Origin: Buchnera aphidicola (Meitanaphis flavogallis)
Lineage (GTDB): Bacteria; Pseudomonadota; Gammaproteobacteria; Enterobacterales; Enterobacteriaceae
Assembly (NCBI GenBank): GCA_039830035.1
Contig: CP140038.1
Coordinates: forward strand, 62,001-126,000
Direction: 5' to 3'
Length of the DNA: 64,000 nucleotides
Shown one piece after another: positions 17,319-27,071 of this stretch (position 1 is the stretch's first letter; the number at the start of each line of letters is the position of its first letter). The notes under the pieces were generated by a model. It made no database searches. It was given only the letters and a program-made list of their open reading frames with translations, and was not told the origin of the DNA. Position numbers and translations under genes: made by a program.

Positions 17319-18263
17319 ATGATAAATAATGTTATTTTAAAAGTTAAAAAAGATGATATAAGTAATGAAATCCAAAAGATCAAAAAAATTTGTATTTACA
17401 ATTCAAATATAGATTATTATACAATGCATCAAACTAAGAAATCATTAATAATCATTTTTGATCTTTTTTCTAAGCAAGTGTCTTCAGCTTTATTTGATGT
17501 TATTAATATTGAATGTAGTCTTGAGTTAGATAATATTCGATTAGAGAGATACAATGAATGTAAAAATAATTTTTTAAGTTCTAGGTTTTCAAGTTATTTT
17601 CAAATTTTTCCATCTTTGGAAACAGGAATGATTAGTTTATCTAATAACATCATACCATCAATTATAGATATTGTATTTGGAGGTCAAAATATAGATGAAA
17701 CGTTTAGAAATGATACTGATCAATTAACTATGTCTGAAATAAACATTATGAATAAAATGTTACATATGATTGAAACTATATACAGTGTTTCCTGGAAAAA
17801 TAAGTATAATATAGATCTTAAGTTCTCTAATTTTCAATTAATTAAAAAATCTAGTTTTAAACATATATGTGATAATAATGATATTTTTTTATTTACTATT
17901 TTTAAATTACATTTTGGTAGTATATTAGGATATTTAAATATTTGTTTTCCGTTTGCTATAATTAAGAAATATAAAGAAAAATTAGTAAATACATATAAAA
18001 AAAATCATGTAACAAAAAAAAAAATAGATCAGATATCATTGCCAATGTTATATGATATGGAAATACATTTAGATGTTAAATTAGTTAATTTTTCATTGTT
18101 ATTATCTCATATTTTGAAACTTAAGATTGGTGATATTATTCCTATAAATACTCCAGAAGATATTATGGCGTGTTCTTATGATGTTCCTATATTAGTAGGA
18201 AAATATAAAATGTATAAAAAAAAACATGCTTTTTTTGTAAAAGATTTTTTAAATTTAAAATAA
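17319..18263 (+). CDS. fliM: flagellar switch/C-ring protein FliM, CheY-binding end lost
   Basis: C-ring component that joins FliG to FliN. 314 residues (E. coli 334). Central-domain landmarks remain: FPSLETGMISLSNNIIPSIID, FGGQNID in place of FGGDGRF, MSEINIMNKML, a YLNICFPFAII strand and the C-terminal SpoA-like domain (LKLKIGDIIPI). The N-terminal CheY-binding motif of E. coli FliM (LSQAEIDALL) is absent; the protein begins MINNVILKVKKDD. Divergence is higher than in FliP or FliI. AGG precedes the ATG. Followed by fliN after 19 bases. Confidence 0.92.
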   Translation: MINNVILKVKKDDISNEIQKIKKICIYNSNIDYYTMHQTKKSLIIIFDLFSKQVSSALFDVINIECSLELDNIRLERYNECKNNFLSSRFSSYFQIFPSLETGMISLSNNIIPSIIDIVFGGQNIDETFRNDTDQLTMSEINIMNKMLHMIETIYSVSWKNKYNIDLKFSNFQLIKKSSFKHICDNNDIFLFTIFKLHFGSILGYLNICFPFAIIKKYKEKLVNTYKKNHVTKKKIDQISLPMLYDMEIHLDVKLVNFSLLLSHILKLKIGDIIPINTPEDIMACSYDVPILVGKYKMYKKKHAFFVKDFLNLK

Positions 18264-18282
18264 AATAATTAGGATATCATTA

Positions 18283-18672
18283 ATGAATGACATAAAAAAT
18301 GTAGTTGAAAATAAAAATAGTGATAGCATAGATAAATTTAAAACAAACTTAGATAAAAAAAAAATAAAAAAAGATGACAGGATAATTTCTTCCAAGCCAT
18401 TCATACAAGAATCAAATAATATAAATTTTGTTATAGATATTCCAGTTAATGTTACAGTTGAATTAGGAAATATTAAACTAAAAGTTAGAGATATTTTGAA
18501 CTTAAATAAAGATTCTATATTAACTCTAGATAAATATTCAGGTGAACCATTAAACATATTAGCAAATCAATTTGTTATTGCAAAAGGAGAATTAGTAATT
18601 GTAGAAGAAAAATATGGTATTAGAATTACTGATATAATTGATACTTCAAATAATTTAAATAATGTGAATTAA
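18283..18672 (+). CDS. fliN: flagellar C-ring protein FliN
   Basis: Forms the bottom of the C ring and docks FliH, so it serves export as well as switching. 129 residues (E. coli 137). The SpoA domain is clear: DIPVNVTVELGNIKLKVRDI, then SGEPLNILANQFVIAKGELV and KYGIRITDI. The first 45 residues are lysine- and asparagine-rich and unconserved. AGGA lies ahead of the ATG. In E. coli fliO follows; here a 582-base spacer does. Confidence 0.95.
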   Translation: MNDIKNVVENKNSDSIDKFKTNLDKKKIKKDDRIISSKPFIQESNNINFVIDIPVNVTVELGNIKLKVRDILNLNKDSILTLDKYSGEPLNILANQFVIAKGELVIVEEKYGIRITDIIDTSNNLNNVN

Positions 18673-18944
18673 TTATTAAAATTATGAAATAAAGTTTGTA
18701 GGTACTGTTTGTACTTGGTTTAATAGAAATAATATATTTAAAAATTGTAATGCCATTTTTCAAAGTGATTAGTATTTCTATTTCTAATTTGAATATTTAA
18801 AAAAATACTTATCATAAAAATAATGGTGAATAATTTATTAATAGATATTATAAGAAATATCAATTGTATTTCATGAAAGCACTATTGTTTTAGATTTAAA
18901 AGAAACTATATTGGATGGAAATTACCTCAAACAATATTTCTCTC

Positions 18945-18970
18945 TTTTTTTTTTTTTTTTTTTTTTTTTT
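18945..18970 (+). repeat. 26-base poly-T tract
   Basis: Uninterrupted run of 26 T between fliN and fliP. Other homopolymers in the window rarely exceed about 10. Length is expected to be unstable. An open frame crossing it reads a run of Phe flanked by other hydrophobic residues, but no start or family match supports a gene. Confidence 0.95.
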
Positions 18971-19102
18971 CGTTTATTTTTAAGTATTTTATCTTTTTAA
19001 CAAGATCAATAATTAAAAAAATAAATATTGTATTTAATTATGTAAATTATTGATATTTGATGAAAATATTTAATCATTGATATTAGTCAATTGAGGATTT
19101 CT

Positions 19103-19254
<152 letters not shown>

Positions 19255-19265
<11 letters not shown>

Positions 19266-19992
19266 AACAATATCATTATTTTTACTGTTATTATTGTGTC
19301 CTATGGTATATTCAGAAACCTCTACTTTATCTAGTTATTCGTTGTTGCATGGAAAGGAAAATTGGTCTTTATCGTTGCAAACATTGGTATTTATTACATC
19401 TTTAACGTTTATTTCACCTGTGTTATTAATGATGACTAGTTTTTCTAGAATTATTATTGTATTTAGTTTATTACGCAATGCTTTAGGAACGCCTTATTCA
19501 CCTCCAAATCAAATTTTATTAGGCTTATCTCTTTTTTTAACTTTTTTTATTATGGCTCCTGTATTTGATAAAATTTATCAAGATGCATATTTACCATTTA
19601 GTGAAGACAAAATTAATATAGATACAGCTATTACACAAGGTATGAAACCATTACATCAGTTCATGATTCAGCAAACTCGTGAAAATGATTTAATTTTTTT
19701 TTCAAAATTAGCTAATATTTCTCATTTTGCTACAAAAGAAGAAGTACCAATGCGAATTTTATTGCCATCGTTTGTTATTAGCGAATTAAAAACAGCTTTT
19801 CAAATTGGATTTACTATTTTTATACCATTTTTGATAATTGACTTAGTAGTGGCAAGTGTTCTTATGGCTTTAGGAATGATGATGGTTCCTCCTTCAACAA
19901 TATCGTTACCTTTTAAGTTAATGTTATTTGTATTGGTTGATGGTTGGCAGTTATTAATTACTTCTTTAACTCATAGTTTTTTTATTAATTAA
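19255..19992 (+). CDS. fliP: flagellar export gate protein FliP
   Basis: Core of the export gate; five FliP form the pore with FliQ and FliR. 245 residues, equal to E. coli. An N-terminal signal-like segment (ISLFLLLLLCPMVYSE) is followed by LQTLVFITSLTF, RNALGTPYSPPNQILLGL, RILLPSFVISELKTAF and ALGMMMVPPSTISLP, all hallmark blocks. Two ATG codons occur in tandem at the start. Strong conservation here contrasts with the lax FliM. Confidence 0.98.
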
Positions 19993-20064
19993 TAATTTAA
20001 TTGTGTTACTGATGTGTTTAGTATTTTTAAAATTTTAAAATTATTATATAAGTTAGGAATAAAT

Positions 20065-20334
20065 ATGACAGTAGAATCTGTAATGACGCTTTTTCATGAA
20101 GCAATGAAAGTTGCTTTAATGCTTGCTTCACCTTTGTTATTATCTGCATTATTTAGTGGTTTAGTTATCAGTATTATACAAGCTGCTACACAAATTAATG
20201 AGCAAACGTTATCATTTATTCCTAAAATTATTGCAGTATTATTATCAATTGTTATTTTTGGGCCGTGGATGTTAACTCTAATTTTAGATTATACTCGGTC
20301 TTTGTTCAGTAATTTATCTCTGATATCTAATTAA
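20065..20334 (+). CDS. fliQ: flagellar export gate protein FliQ
   Basis: Small two-helix membrane subunit of the flagellar type III export gate. 89 residues, as in E. coli. Signature blocks are FHEAMKVALMLASPLLL, IQAATQINEQTLSFIPK and FGPWMLTLILDY. The ATG at 20065 has AGGA 6 bases upstream and gives the E. coli N terminus (MTVESV against MTPESV); an earlier in-frame start would add 17 unmatched residues. Its TAA shares one base with the fliR ATG. Confidence 0.97.
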   Translation: MTVESVMTLFHEAMKVALMLASPLLLSALFSGLVISIIQAATQINEQTLSFIPKIIAVLLSIVIFGPWMLTLILDYTRSLFSNLSLISN

Positions 20335-21107
20335 TGATTACTTTTAATATAGATGATGTAATTTCAATGTTTTACAGTTTTTTATTTCTGGTATTTCGAA
20401 TTTTATCATTTGTGATCACTGCTCCATTATTAGGAGATCAATCTATTCCAAAAAAAATAAAACTTTTTATTTCTTTGGTTATAAGTTGGTGTTTTATGTT
20501 ACTGCTACCTCCAATGAAAATTGATTTTTTTTCTATTGATGAATTTTTGATATTAATTGAACAAATAGTAATTGGTATATCTTTAGGATTTTCTATGCAG
20601 TTAACGTTTTCTACTATTAAAATAGCTGGAGAAATTATAAGTTTTCAAATGGGATTATCATTTGCATCTTTATTAGATTGGAATACTCGTTCTAGTATTT
20701 CTATTTTGTCTCGATTTTTGTATATATTTTTATTATTGTTATTTTTAGAATTTAATGGTCATATTTGGATGATATCAGTATTATTTGATACTTTTCAACA
20801 AGTTCCTATAAAGAAAATTGGATTAGATGCGCATATATTTTTTAATATTGTTACATTTGCCAAGTTCATTTTTCTTGATGGTTTTATGTTGATGTTACCA
20901 ATTATTATAATTCAATTAATGCTTAATATTTCTATAGGAGTGTTAAATAGAATAACTTCTCAAATTTCTATTTTTTCTGTAGGATTTACTTTAACGTTGA
21001 TAGTAGGAATATATACTTTATATTTGTTTATTCCTAGAATCCCTTATTTTTATAGTAATATATTTGATCGTTTGATTTTTTTGTTATCTGTTTTTTCAAA
21101 AGAATAA
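20334..21107 (+). CDS. fliR: flagellar export gate protein FliR
   Basis: Polytopic membrane protein completing the FliP-FliQ-FliR export gate. 257 residues (E. coli 261). Six or so hydrophobic segments; GEIISFQMGLSFASLLD and APLLGDQSIPKKIK correspond to conserved blocks. Starts in a TAATG junction with fliQ, so probably coupled to it. No flhB or flhA is in the window. A strong hairpin terminator follows. Confidence 0.96.
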   Translation: MITFNIDDVISMFYSFLFLVFRILSFVITAPLLGDQSIPKKIKLFISLVISWCFMLLLPPMKIDFFSIDEFLILIEQIVIGISLGFSMQLTFSTIKIAGEIISFQMGLSFASLLDWNTRSSISILSRFLYIFLLLLFLEFNGHIWMISVLFDTFQQVPIKKIGLDAHIFFNIVTFAKFIFLDGFMLMLPIIIIQLMLNISIGVLNRITSQISIFSVGFTLTLIVGIYTLYLFIPRIPYFYSNIFDRLIFLLSVFSKE

Positions 21108-21217
21108 ATATTTATTTTTATTTTTTCATGGAATTAATGCAATTCTGTATCATGTTTATTATTAGTAGTTACTATGCCAAAATATAAATTTTTTTTTAAA
21201 TATACTTTAAATTCTAT

Positions 21218-21261
21218 AAAATGCTAATCTATACTACTTATAGTAGTATGTTTAGCATTTT
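21218..21261. terminator. bidirectional hairpin terminator between fliR and rpmG
   Basis: Outer stem AAAATGCTAA (21218-21227) with TTAGCATTTT (21252-21261) and inner stem ATACTACT (21231-21238) with AGTAGTAT (21242-21249), 18 pairs in all. T-rich on both flanks, and placed between convergent fliR and rpmG, so it can stop transcription from either side. Confidence 0.85.
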
Positions 21262-21307
21262 TATATTTTTAAAGCAGGTTTATATTAATGATTTTAAAAA
21301 GAAACAA

Positions 21308-21475
21308 TTATTTAATTTTTCCTTCTTTATATAATACATGTTTTCGAATAATTGGATCATATTTCTTTAGTTCTAATTTTTGATTTTTGTTCTTTTGATT
21401 TTTAGTTGTAGTATAGTAATGTTTGCTTCCTGAAGAAGAAATTAATTTTATTTTATTTCTAGCGCTTTTTGCCAT
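21308..21475 (-). CDS. rpmG: 50S ribosomal protein L33
   Basis: Large-subunit ribosomal protein. My translation gives 55 residues, the E. coli length, beginning MAKSARNKIKLISSSG and containing KHYYTTTKN and LELKKYDPIIRKHVLYKEGK. It lacks zinc-binding cysteines, as the E. coli form does. The start lies inside the last codons of rpmB (17-base overlap), whereas E. coli has a short gap between the two. Confidence 0.96.
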   Translation of the reverse strand: MAKSARNKIKLISSSGSKHYYTTTKNQKNKNQKLELKKYDPIIRKHVLYKEGKIK

Positions 21476-21716
21476 ATTTGAATTCTCTTTTTTTCAACAA
21501 TAGTTGTTTTTCTAGAATTTGATTTAATCCAATTTTATCCATGCATCGCATTCCTTTTGCAGATACTTTTAATGATATAAATTTGTTTGTTTTTATATTC
21601 CAAAATTTGTGTAAATGTAAATTTGGAAGAAATCGCCTTTTAGTGGCATTCATAGCATGAGATCTATAATTTCCTGTAATGGGCTTTTTTTTAGTTATTT
21701 GGCATATTTTTGACAT
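21459..21716 (-). CDS. rpmB: 50S ribosomal protein L28
   Basis: Large-subunit ribosomal protein. 85 residues against 78 in E. coli. The N terminus MSKICQITKKKPITGN and RSHAMNATKRRFLPNLH, then SLKVSAKGMRCMDKIG, are typical. The extra C-terminal residues (ending KREFKYGKKR) run into the start of rpmG, apparently because the ancestral stop was lost. The rpmB-rpmG pair is the E. coli order. Confidence 0.97.
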   Translation of the reverse strand: MSKICQITKKKPITGNYRSHAMNATKRRFLPNLHLHKFWNIKTNKFISLKVSAKGMRCMDKIGLNQILEKQLLLKKREFKYGKKR

Positions 21717-21895
21717 AATTAATGTTTACCTATTTTATTTTTAATACTAAATTTTTTTGAATTTTATTTTTGAACATATTTTAATGTTATGAGTAATTAT
21801 TTGTTTAACTGAAAGTTTTTTTTTGTATTACGTTTTATACGTTGTTTAAATTTTTTAAAATTATAGATTAAATTTTATTGATAGGATGGATTCGA

Positions 21896-23203
21896 ATGAA
21901 TTTTTTTAGACAATTACTTATATCTATAATTTTATTGTGTGTATTTTGTATCTTTAGTTTAGTATTTTTGTTTTATAGTCATTTTGGACTAAATATGTTT
22001 TGTTGTTTAGTTCATCATTATATACCAGAACTAGAAATAAAAAAATCAATAGGTACATTAAATAATTGTATATTGCGCAACATTAAATATTACTCTCATA
22101 ATAGAAAATTTTTTATTAAAGAATTGCATATAAAGATGCATGTGGAATTTATTAGGAATTTTTGTATTTTTGTGGATAAAATTTTATTTGAGAAATGTCA
22201 TATATACATTAGTCATCCTAATGTAGTTCAAAATGGGAGCGAAAAAATCCCTTTAAATATAACATTAATGTCTTTTTTTAAAGTACCTATTTTTTTTAGC
22301 AACATACAATTTAATGATCTTTCTTTTTCTACGCAAAATGTATTATTTTCTATAGATCATTATTTTAGTAAGTGTTATTGGAAAGGTTTAACATTAAAGT
22401 GTTTATATAATAAAATTGAAACTATTTATATTAAATGTAAAAAAATAACAAAAAATAATAATAAAAGAAAAATAGTTAATATAAACAAAATTGTGGTGTT
22501 TAACAAACTATTAAATTATGTTTTAAATTATCTTAAAAAATGTAGTGTTAATGTTCCTATAGATTTAGATATAGGATCTTTTTATATTAAAGATATTTAT
22601 TTTTGTAACGAAGAAAATTTTAATATCTCTCGATGTTTTTTTAGTTTAAAAATAGTTAATAATAAAATGAGTGTAAGAAAAATACATTTTTGTAATTATA
22701 ATTTCATAATTAATATGTATGGAACTGTTGATTTTAATAGAAATTTTTTGACCAATATAATTATTAATTGCGTTAATTGTAATCGTTTCGCAGAAAATGA
22801 GAATGTTAATGTAATTATAATTGGATGTTTATTGCAAAATTTAGAAATACATTTTAATTGTTTTGGTTTGATAAACACGACTATGTACATAAAATTACAG
22901 TTTAAACAGCATAATTCAATGTTCAGTTTAAATTTATTTGTTCCGTTTCTTAGTTTTATCAAAAGTAATAAAAATTATTTTATTTTATATAAAACAAAAG
23001 TTGAAATTATAGGAAAATTATCTCATTATTCTTTTGTCTTCAATAGTATTATTAATACGCATATTTTTGGATCGATACAGTTATGTTTTTCTGGAATTGG
23101 CAATTATTCGATTATATTTTTTAAAAATACCTATTTGAATATTATTAATAAAAATACTACGTTTAACGTTTTTTTTAGCTTAAAAAATATTTTCAATCAA
23201 TGA
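21896..23203 (+). CDS. tamB: TamB-like protein, N-terminal third only
   Basis: TamB is a very long inner-membrane-anchored periplasmic protein moving phospholipid or assisting outer-membrane assembly with TamA. Here 435 residues remain, against about 1259 in E. coli. The match is to the N terminus: a membrane anchor at residues 4-30, then YIPELEIKKSIGTLNNC parallel to E. coli WVPGLDIGKVTGGWRDL, and CIFVDKILFEKCHIYIS parallel to CINDLALKDIQVNID. It sits upstream of ppa, where E. coli has tamB. The conserved C-terminal domain and the tamA gene are missing, so this is a truncated or dying gene. ATG 21896 has AGGA 9 bases upstream. Confidence 0.75.
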   Translation: MNFFRQLLISIILLCVFCIFSLVFLFYSHFGLNMFCCLVHHYIPELEIKKSIGTLNNCILRNIKYYSHNRKFFIKELHIKMHVEFIRNFCIFVDKILFEKCHIYISHPNVVQNGSEKIPLNITLMSFFKVPIFFSNIQFNDLSFSTQNVLFSIDHYFSKCYWKGLTLKCLYNKIETIYIKCKKITKNNNKRKIVNINKIVVFNKLLNYVLNYLKKCSVNVPIDLDIGSFYIKDIYFCNEENFNISRCFFSLKIVNNKMSVRKIHFCNYNFIINMYGTVDFNRNFLTNIIINCVNCNRFAENENVNVIIIGCLLQNLEIHFNCFGLINTTMYIKLQFKQHNSMFSLNLFVPFLSFIKSNKNYFILYKTKVEIIGKLSHYSFVFNSIINTHIFGSIQLCFSGIGNYSIIFFKNTYLNIINKNTTFNVFFSLKNIFNQ

Positions 23204-24564
23204 AATTAAATAAAAATGATAATAATAATTATGAAAAATATAATAAACAATGCAGTATATAAATGTATATGTTGTAAAAAATGTTAAAGTATATTATTAA
23301 ATGTGAATATTTTACTTAGAAATTGTTATATTAAAAAATAATTTTTTAGGTTAAGTTCTTGTGTTTATTTTCGAATTTATAGAATATGCATAAAGTTCAT
23401 TTAGTAAATAACATACTTAGAAATATCAATGTTTTTTATATGACTTTAAAAAAGACATTTATATTAATATTATTTTTTAAACTCAGTTAGCTACATGATT
23501 TATTTCCATATTGTATATAATTTTAAAAAATAAAATTGTATTTTTTTTATTTAATAGGTAGTAATAAGTTATTAATAAAATGTATGAAATATGATTTAAG
23601 GTGAAGATTTTTTTGAACGTATACGTTTAATGTTTTTGTAGTTTTTGAAAAGTACAATAAAAATTTAATTAAATAATATTATTATTTCAGTACATTGCTA
23701 TTTTAATGTATATGTTTTTTATTTTTTTAAATTAAATTATTTTGAGTAAAATTATAACTTGTATTTAAATATATTAGATAAATTGTTTGTTTTTAATTGG
23801 AATTTTAATGAAAAATTAGGTATTTTTTAAAGATTTGAATTGAAGAAATAGATAAAAAATGTATTAATGACATAGCGTGATGCAAAATATTAAAAAATAT
23901 TTATTATATTTAATGATTATAAGATAATAGATAATTTTTTAATAAATACGTTACTAATATTTTTTCATAATAAAATCAGTAGTATTATAGTAATATTGAA
24001 AATAATATTAGTTTGTTTGTTTTCTACATTAAAAATTTATATATTTTGGTGAATTATTAATATTTGGAATTAATGTCAGTTGTAATTACATTTTTTGACA
24101 ATAAATTTGGATGTTAAAAATGGAATTATAAAAATTATAAAAAGTATGAACATTGAAAAGTGTTGTTAAGATCTATAAACGTTAGAGAAATAAATAAAAT
24201 ATTTTATTTTTTGGATATTATATATTTAAAAGAATGTATCAATATTTTATATTAGATTATTTAAAATTAAATATTAAAATTGCTATATAAAAATGAAACG
24301 TGATATTTTAAGAAAATATATAGTTTAAAATTACTAGAAAACGTTAATTAATAATTTTCATAAATAATTTTTATGTAGATAATTTTTATTGTAATAATAT
24401 AAATTTATTTTTTAATTGTAATAATATTTTATTTATAAGTTGGATTGCAATGCAAACGTTTTTTAAAATTAAATTTAAACTAAATTTGTTTCATTGTACA
24501 CATTAGCGTTTATTCTTAATACTTTAGCGGCATTATTGTATTTAATATTTTATGTAATTTATAA
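23204..24564. other. spacer after truncated tamB
   Basis: About 1.36 kb of AT-rich sequence with no open gene. By synteny it should contain what was the rest of tamB and ytfP. I could not recognise the TamB C-terminal motifs in it. Confidence 0.45.
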
Positions 24565-24595
24565 TTATGTCAGTAAGTTTTTCATACTGACATAA
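24565..24595 (-). terminator. hairpin terminator of ppa
   Basis: Perfect 11-pair stem, TTATGTCAGTA (24565-24575) with TACTGACATAA (24585-24595), and a 9-base loop, 16 bases after the ppa stop. The downstream side on the minus strand is AT-rich rather than a pure T run. Confidence 0.7.
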
Positions 24596-24611
24596 ATTAA
24601 AATGACCATTT

Positions 24612-25127
24612 TTATTGTAAAGAAGATAATATTGTTTTATAAGCAACATCTTTGTTTGCCCATTCAATGATTTTTACCCATTTATTTTTTTCTAAATCTT
24701 TATAATGTTGAAAAAAGTGTACAATTTGCGTTTTTAATGTATTTGAAAAATGATTGATATTTGTTATATTCGAGTATTCTTGACAAACGTCATCGTTAGG
24801 AACAGCTAAAATTTTATTATCTTCTCCAGATTCATCTAACATACGTAATATTCCTATTGGTCTACATGGTATTACTGAATTTGGGATAATAGGATATGGA
24901 GAATGTACTAATACATCCATAGGATCTCCATCACACGATAAAGTTTTATTAATAAATCCGTAATTACAAGGATAAAACATGGGAGTAGGTATAAATCTAT
25001 CTACAAATAAAACTCCTAAATTTTTGTTCATTTCATATTTTACTGGATGAGAATATGATGAAATTTCAATAATTACATTTATGTTATATGGAACGTTTTT
25101 TCCTGGAGAAATATTTTTAAAGCTCAT
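24612..25127 (-). CDS. ppa: inorganic pyrophosphatase
   Basis: Hydrolyses pyrophosphate, pulling biosynthetic reactions forward. 171 residues (E. coli 176). Contains the metal-binding DGDPMDVLV signature, plus LFVDRF, FYPCNYGFI, DESGEDNKILAVP and HFFQHYKDLEKNKWVKI. AAGGG precedes the ATG. It is divergent from pmbA and ends at a perfect hairpin. Confidence 0.98.
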   Translation of the reverse strand: MSFKNISPGKNVPYNINVIIEISSYSHPVKYEMNKNLGVLFVDRFIPTPMFYPCNYGFINKTLSCDGDPMDVLVHSPYPIIPNSVIPCRPIGILRMLDESGEDNKILAVPNDDVCQEYSNITNINHFSNTLKTQIVHFFQHYKDLEKNKWVKIIEWANKDVAYKTILSSLQ

Positions 25128-25249
25128 TTTTTTCCCTTACTTTTTTAACTAAGTTTTTGTTTTTTAATCTTTTTCTGTATAGATACAGTTTTATTTTAAT
25201 TTTTTTCAGTGTACTATAACAATAATTTAATGTTTTGATAAGATGTAAT

Positions 25250-26596
25250 ATGAAAGTAGAAAATGATTTTATATTAAAAGAAAAAAAATTTAAAAATGTC
25301 ATTGAATATATACTTGATGTAGTGAAAACTTTTTCAGCTACTTCTGAAGTCTTAATTTTGCATAATTCAGGAATTAATGTTGGAGTAAGAAATAGAAAAA
25401 TTGATTACGTTAAATTTAATAATAATAATTTTTTAACAATGACTGTTTATAAAAATCAAAAAAAAAGTACAGTATTTTCTACTGATTTTAGCATTTCTTC
25501 AGTAAACAAAATAATAAATTTGGCAATGGATATTATAAATTATGTTTCTGAGGATATATCATCTAGTTTACCTGATGCAAATTTATTAGCTATTGGAAAT
25601 TTAAAAAATCTTGATTTATATCATTATTGGAATTGGGACGTAAGACATGCTATTAATTTAGCATTAATAGCAGAGCAAGAAGCTTTTAAAATAGATAAAA
25701 GAATTGTTAATACAGAGGGATCTAATTTTGATGGTTGTATAAGTATGAAAGTTTTTGGAAATAGTCATGGTATGTTAGAAAGTTATTATACTACTCTATA
25801 TTCTATGTCTAGTTGCATGATTGCTAAAGAAAATGGTGATATGCAAAGAGATGTGTCATATACCATTTCTAGAGATATAAATGATTTACTTTCTCCGCAA
25901 TGTGTAGGTGCAGCTAGTTCTAGAAAAGCTTTATCTAGATTAGGTTCTAAAAAAATTTCTTCTAAAAAAAGTTCAGTGATCTTTTCCTCAGAATTATCTT
26001 TAGAATTTTTTTCTTATTTAGCTAAAGCTATAAATGGTAATAATGTGTATAAAAAGTCAACGTTTTTATTGAATAGTTTAGGAAAACAAATTTTTCCTAG
26101 TTGGCTTAGTATTCAAGAGAATCCTCATATAAATAAAGGTTTAGGATCAAAATGTTTCGATTTAGAAGGTGTTCGTACATCATCAAAGATGATAATAAAA
26201 AATGGTATATTACAAACATGGTTATTAGACAATCATTCGGCTAAGAAAATGAATTTAATAAGTACAGCTAATTGTGGTGGAATCCATAATTGGTTGATAT
26301 TAGGTGCTTCAAATATGGATTTAAATGGATTATTAGTATTAATGAACAAAGGTATACTAATAACAGAATTATTAGGTAATGGCGTGAATTTAATTACAGG
26401 AGATTATTCATGTGGAGCTGTAGGACATTTGATAGAACATGGAGCAATTAAATGTTCTGTGAGTGAAATTACAATTTCTGGTAATTTAAAAGACATGTTT
26501 AAAAATATTATATCTATAGGCAATGATATTGATACGAGACATAAAATATTATCAGGATCAATTTTATTGTCTTCTATTCAAATTTCTGGTTTATAA
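25250..26596 (+). CDS. pmbA: PmbA/TldE metalloprotease component
   Basis: Partner of TldD in a peptidase complex acting on small modified peptides in E. coli (microcin maturation, CcdA turnover). 448 residues from ATG 25250 (E. coli 450). Conserved blocks: KVFGNSHGMLESYYT, AKENGDMQRDVSYTISRD, STFLLNSLGKQIFPSWL, FDLEGVRT and GNLKDMFKNIISIGNDI. No ribosome-binding site stands out at the ATG. TldD is not in this window. Its retention in a reduced genome without microcins is functionally unexplained. Confidence 0.95.
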   Translation: MKVENDFILKEKKFKNVIEYILDVVKTFSATSEVLILHNSGINVGVRNRKIDYVKFNNNNFLTMTVYKNQKKSTVFSTDFSISSVNKIINLAMDIINYVSEDISSSLPDANLLAIGNLKNLDLYHYWNWDVRHAINLALIAEQEAFKIDKRIVNTEGSNFDGCISMKVFGNSHGMLESYYTTLYSMSSCMIAKENGDMQRDVSYTISRDINDLLSPQCVGAASSRKALSRLGSKKISSKKSSVIFSSELSLEFFSYLAKAINGNNVYKKSTFLLNSLGKQIFPSWLSIQENPHINKGLGSKCFDLEGVRTSSKMIIKNGILQTWLLDNHSAKKMNLISTANCGGIHNWLILGASNMDLNGLLVLMNKGILITELLGNGVNLITGDYSCGAVGHLIEHGAIKCSVSEITISGNLKDMFKNIISIGNDIDTRHKILSGSILLSSIQISGL

Positions 26597-26685
26597 AGTT
26601 TATTTTGTTAAATAAAATATTGAATGTAGATATTGCGTAATGTATAGAATATTGTTTTTAAATATTATTTTTTATAAATACGTTC

Positions 26686-27048
26686 TTAAAAGTTAATCTA
26701 TAAGCCGGGTTCTGTATTAGACAGTCATTCATCTAGGATAATAATCATTTATTATCTCAAGCAACCTACCCGAGTATTATTTGTAAGGGCAAAATACATA
26801 AATACTCCTATTTGGTTTTGCTCCAGGTGGAGTTTACCTCAGCCATACTAGTTACCTAGTATGCGGTGAGCTTTTACCTCGCCTTTTCACCCTTTCCTTT
26901 GAATTATCAATTACAAAGGTGGTTTTTTTCTGTTGCACTAGTCGTAAGTTTGCACTTCCCAGATGTTATCTGGCACCTTTTACCCTTTGGAGCCCGGACT
27001 TTCCTCTTCTATTGTTTAAAAAATAGAAGCGACTGTCTGATTAACTTT
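26686..27048 (-). ncRNA. rnpB: RNase P RNA (M1 RNA)
   Basis: Catalytic RNA that matures tRNA 5' ends. On the minus strand it starts AAAGTTAATCAGACAGTCGC and contains GAGGAAAGTCCGGGCTCC, AACTCCACCTGGAGCAA, CGGGTAGGTTGCTTGAG and ACAGAACCCGGCTTAT, all universally conserved in the bacterial type A RNA. The two ends pair through AAAGTTAA and TTAACTTT (helix P1). About 363 bases against 377 in E. coli; exact ends are estimated to within a few bases. It lies 24 bases downstream of rsmI on the same strand. Confidence 0.97.
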
Positions 27049-27071
27049 TATAAAATTTTCTAAACAATATT

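Noticed and set aside
26866..27063. 65-codon open frame on the plus strand
   Set aside because: It is the complement of the RNase P RNA gene, whose conserved motifs and helix P1 are clear on the other strand.
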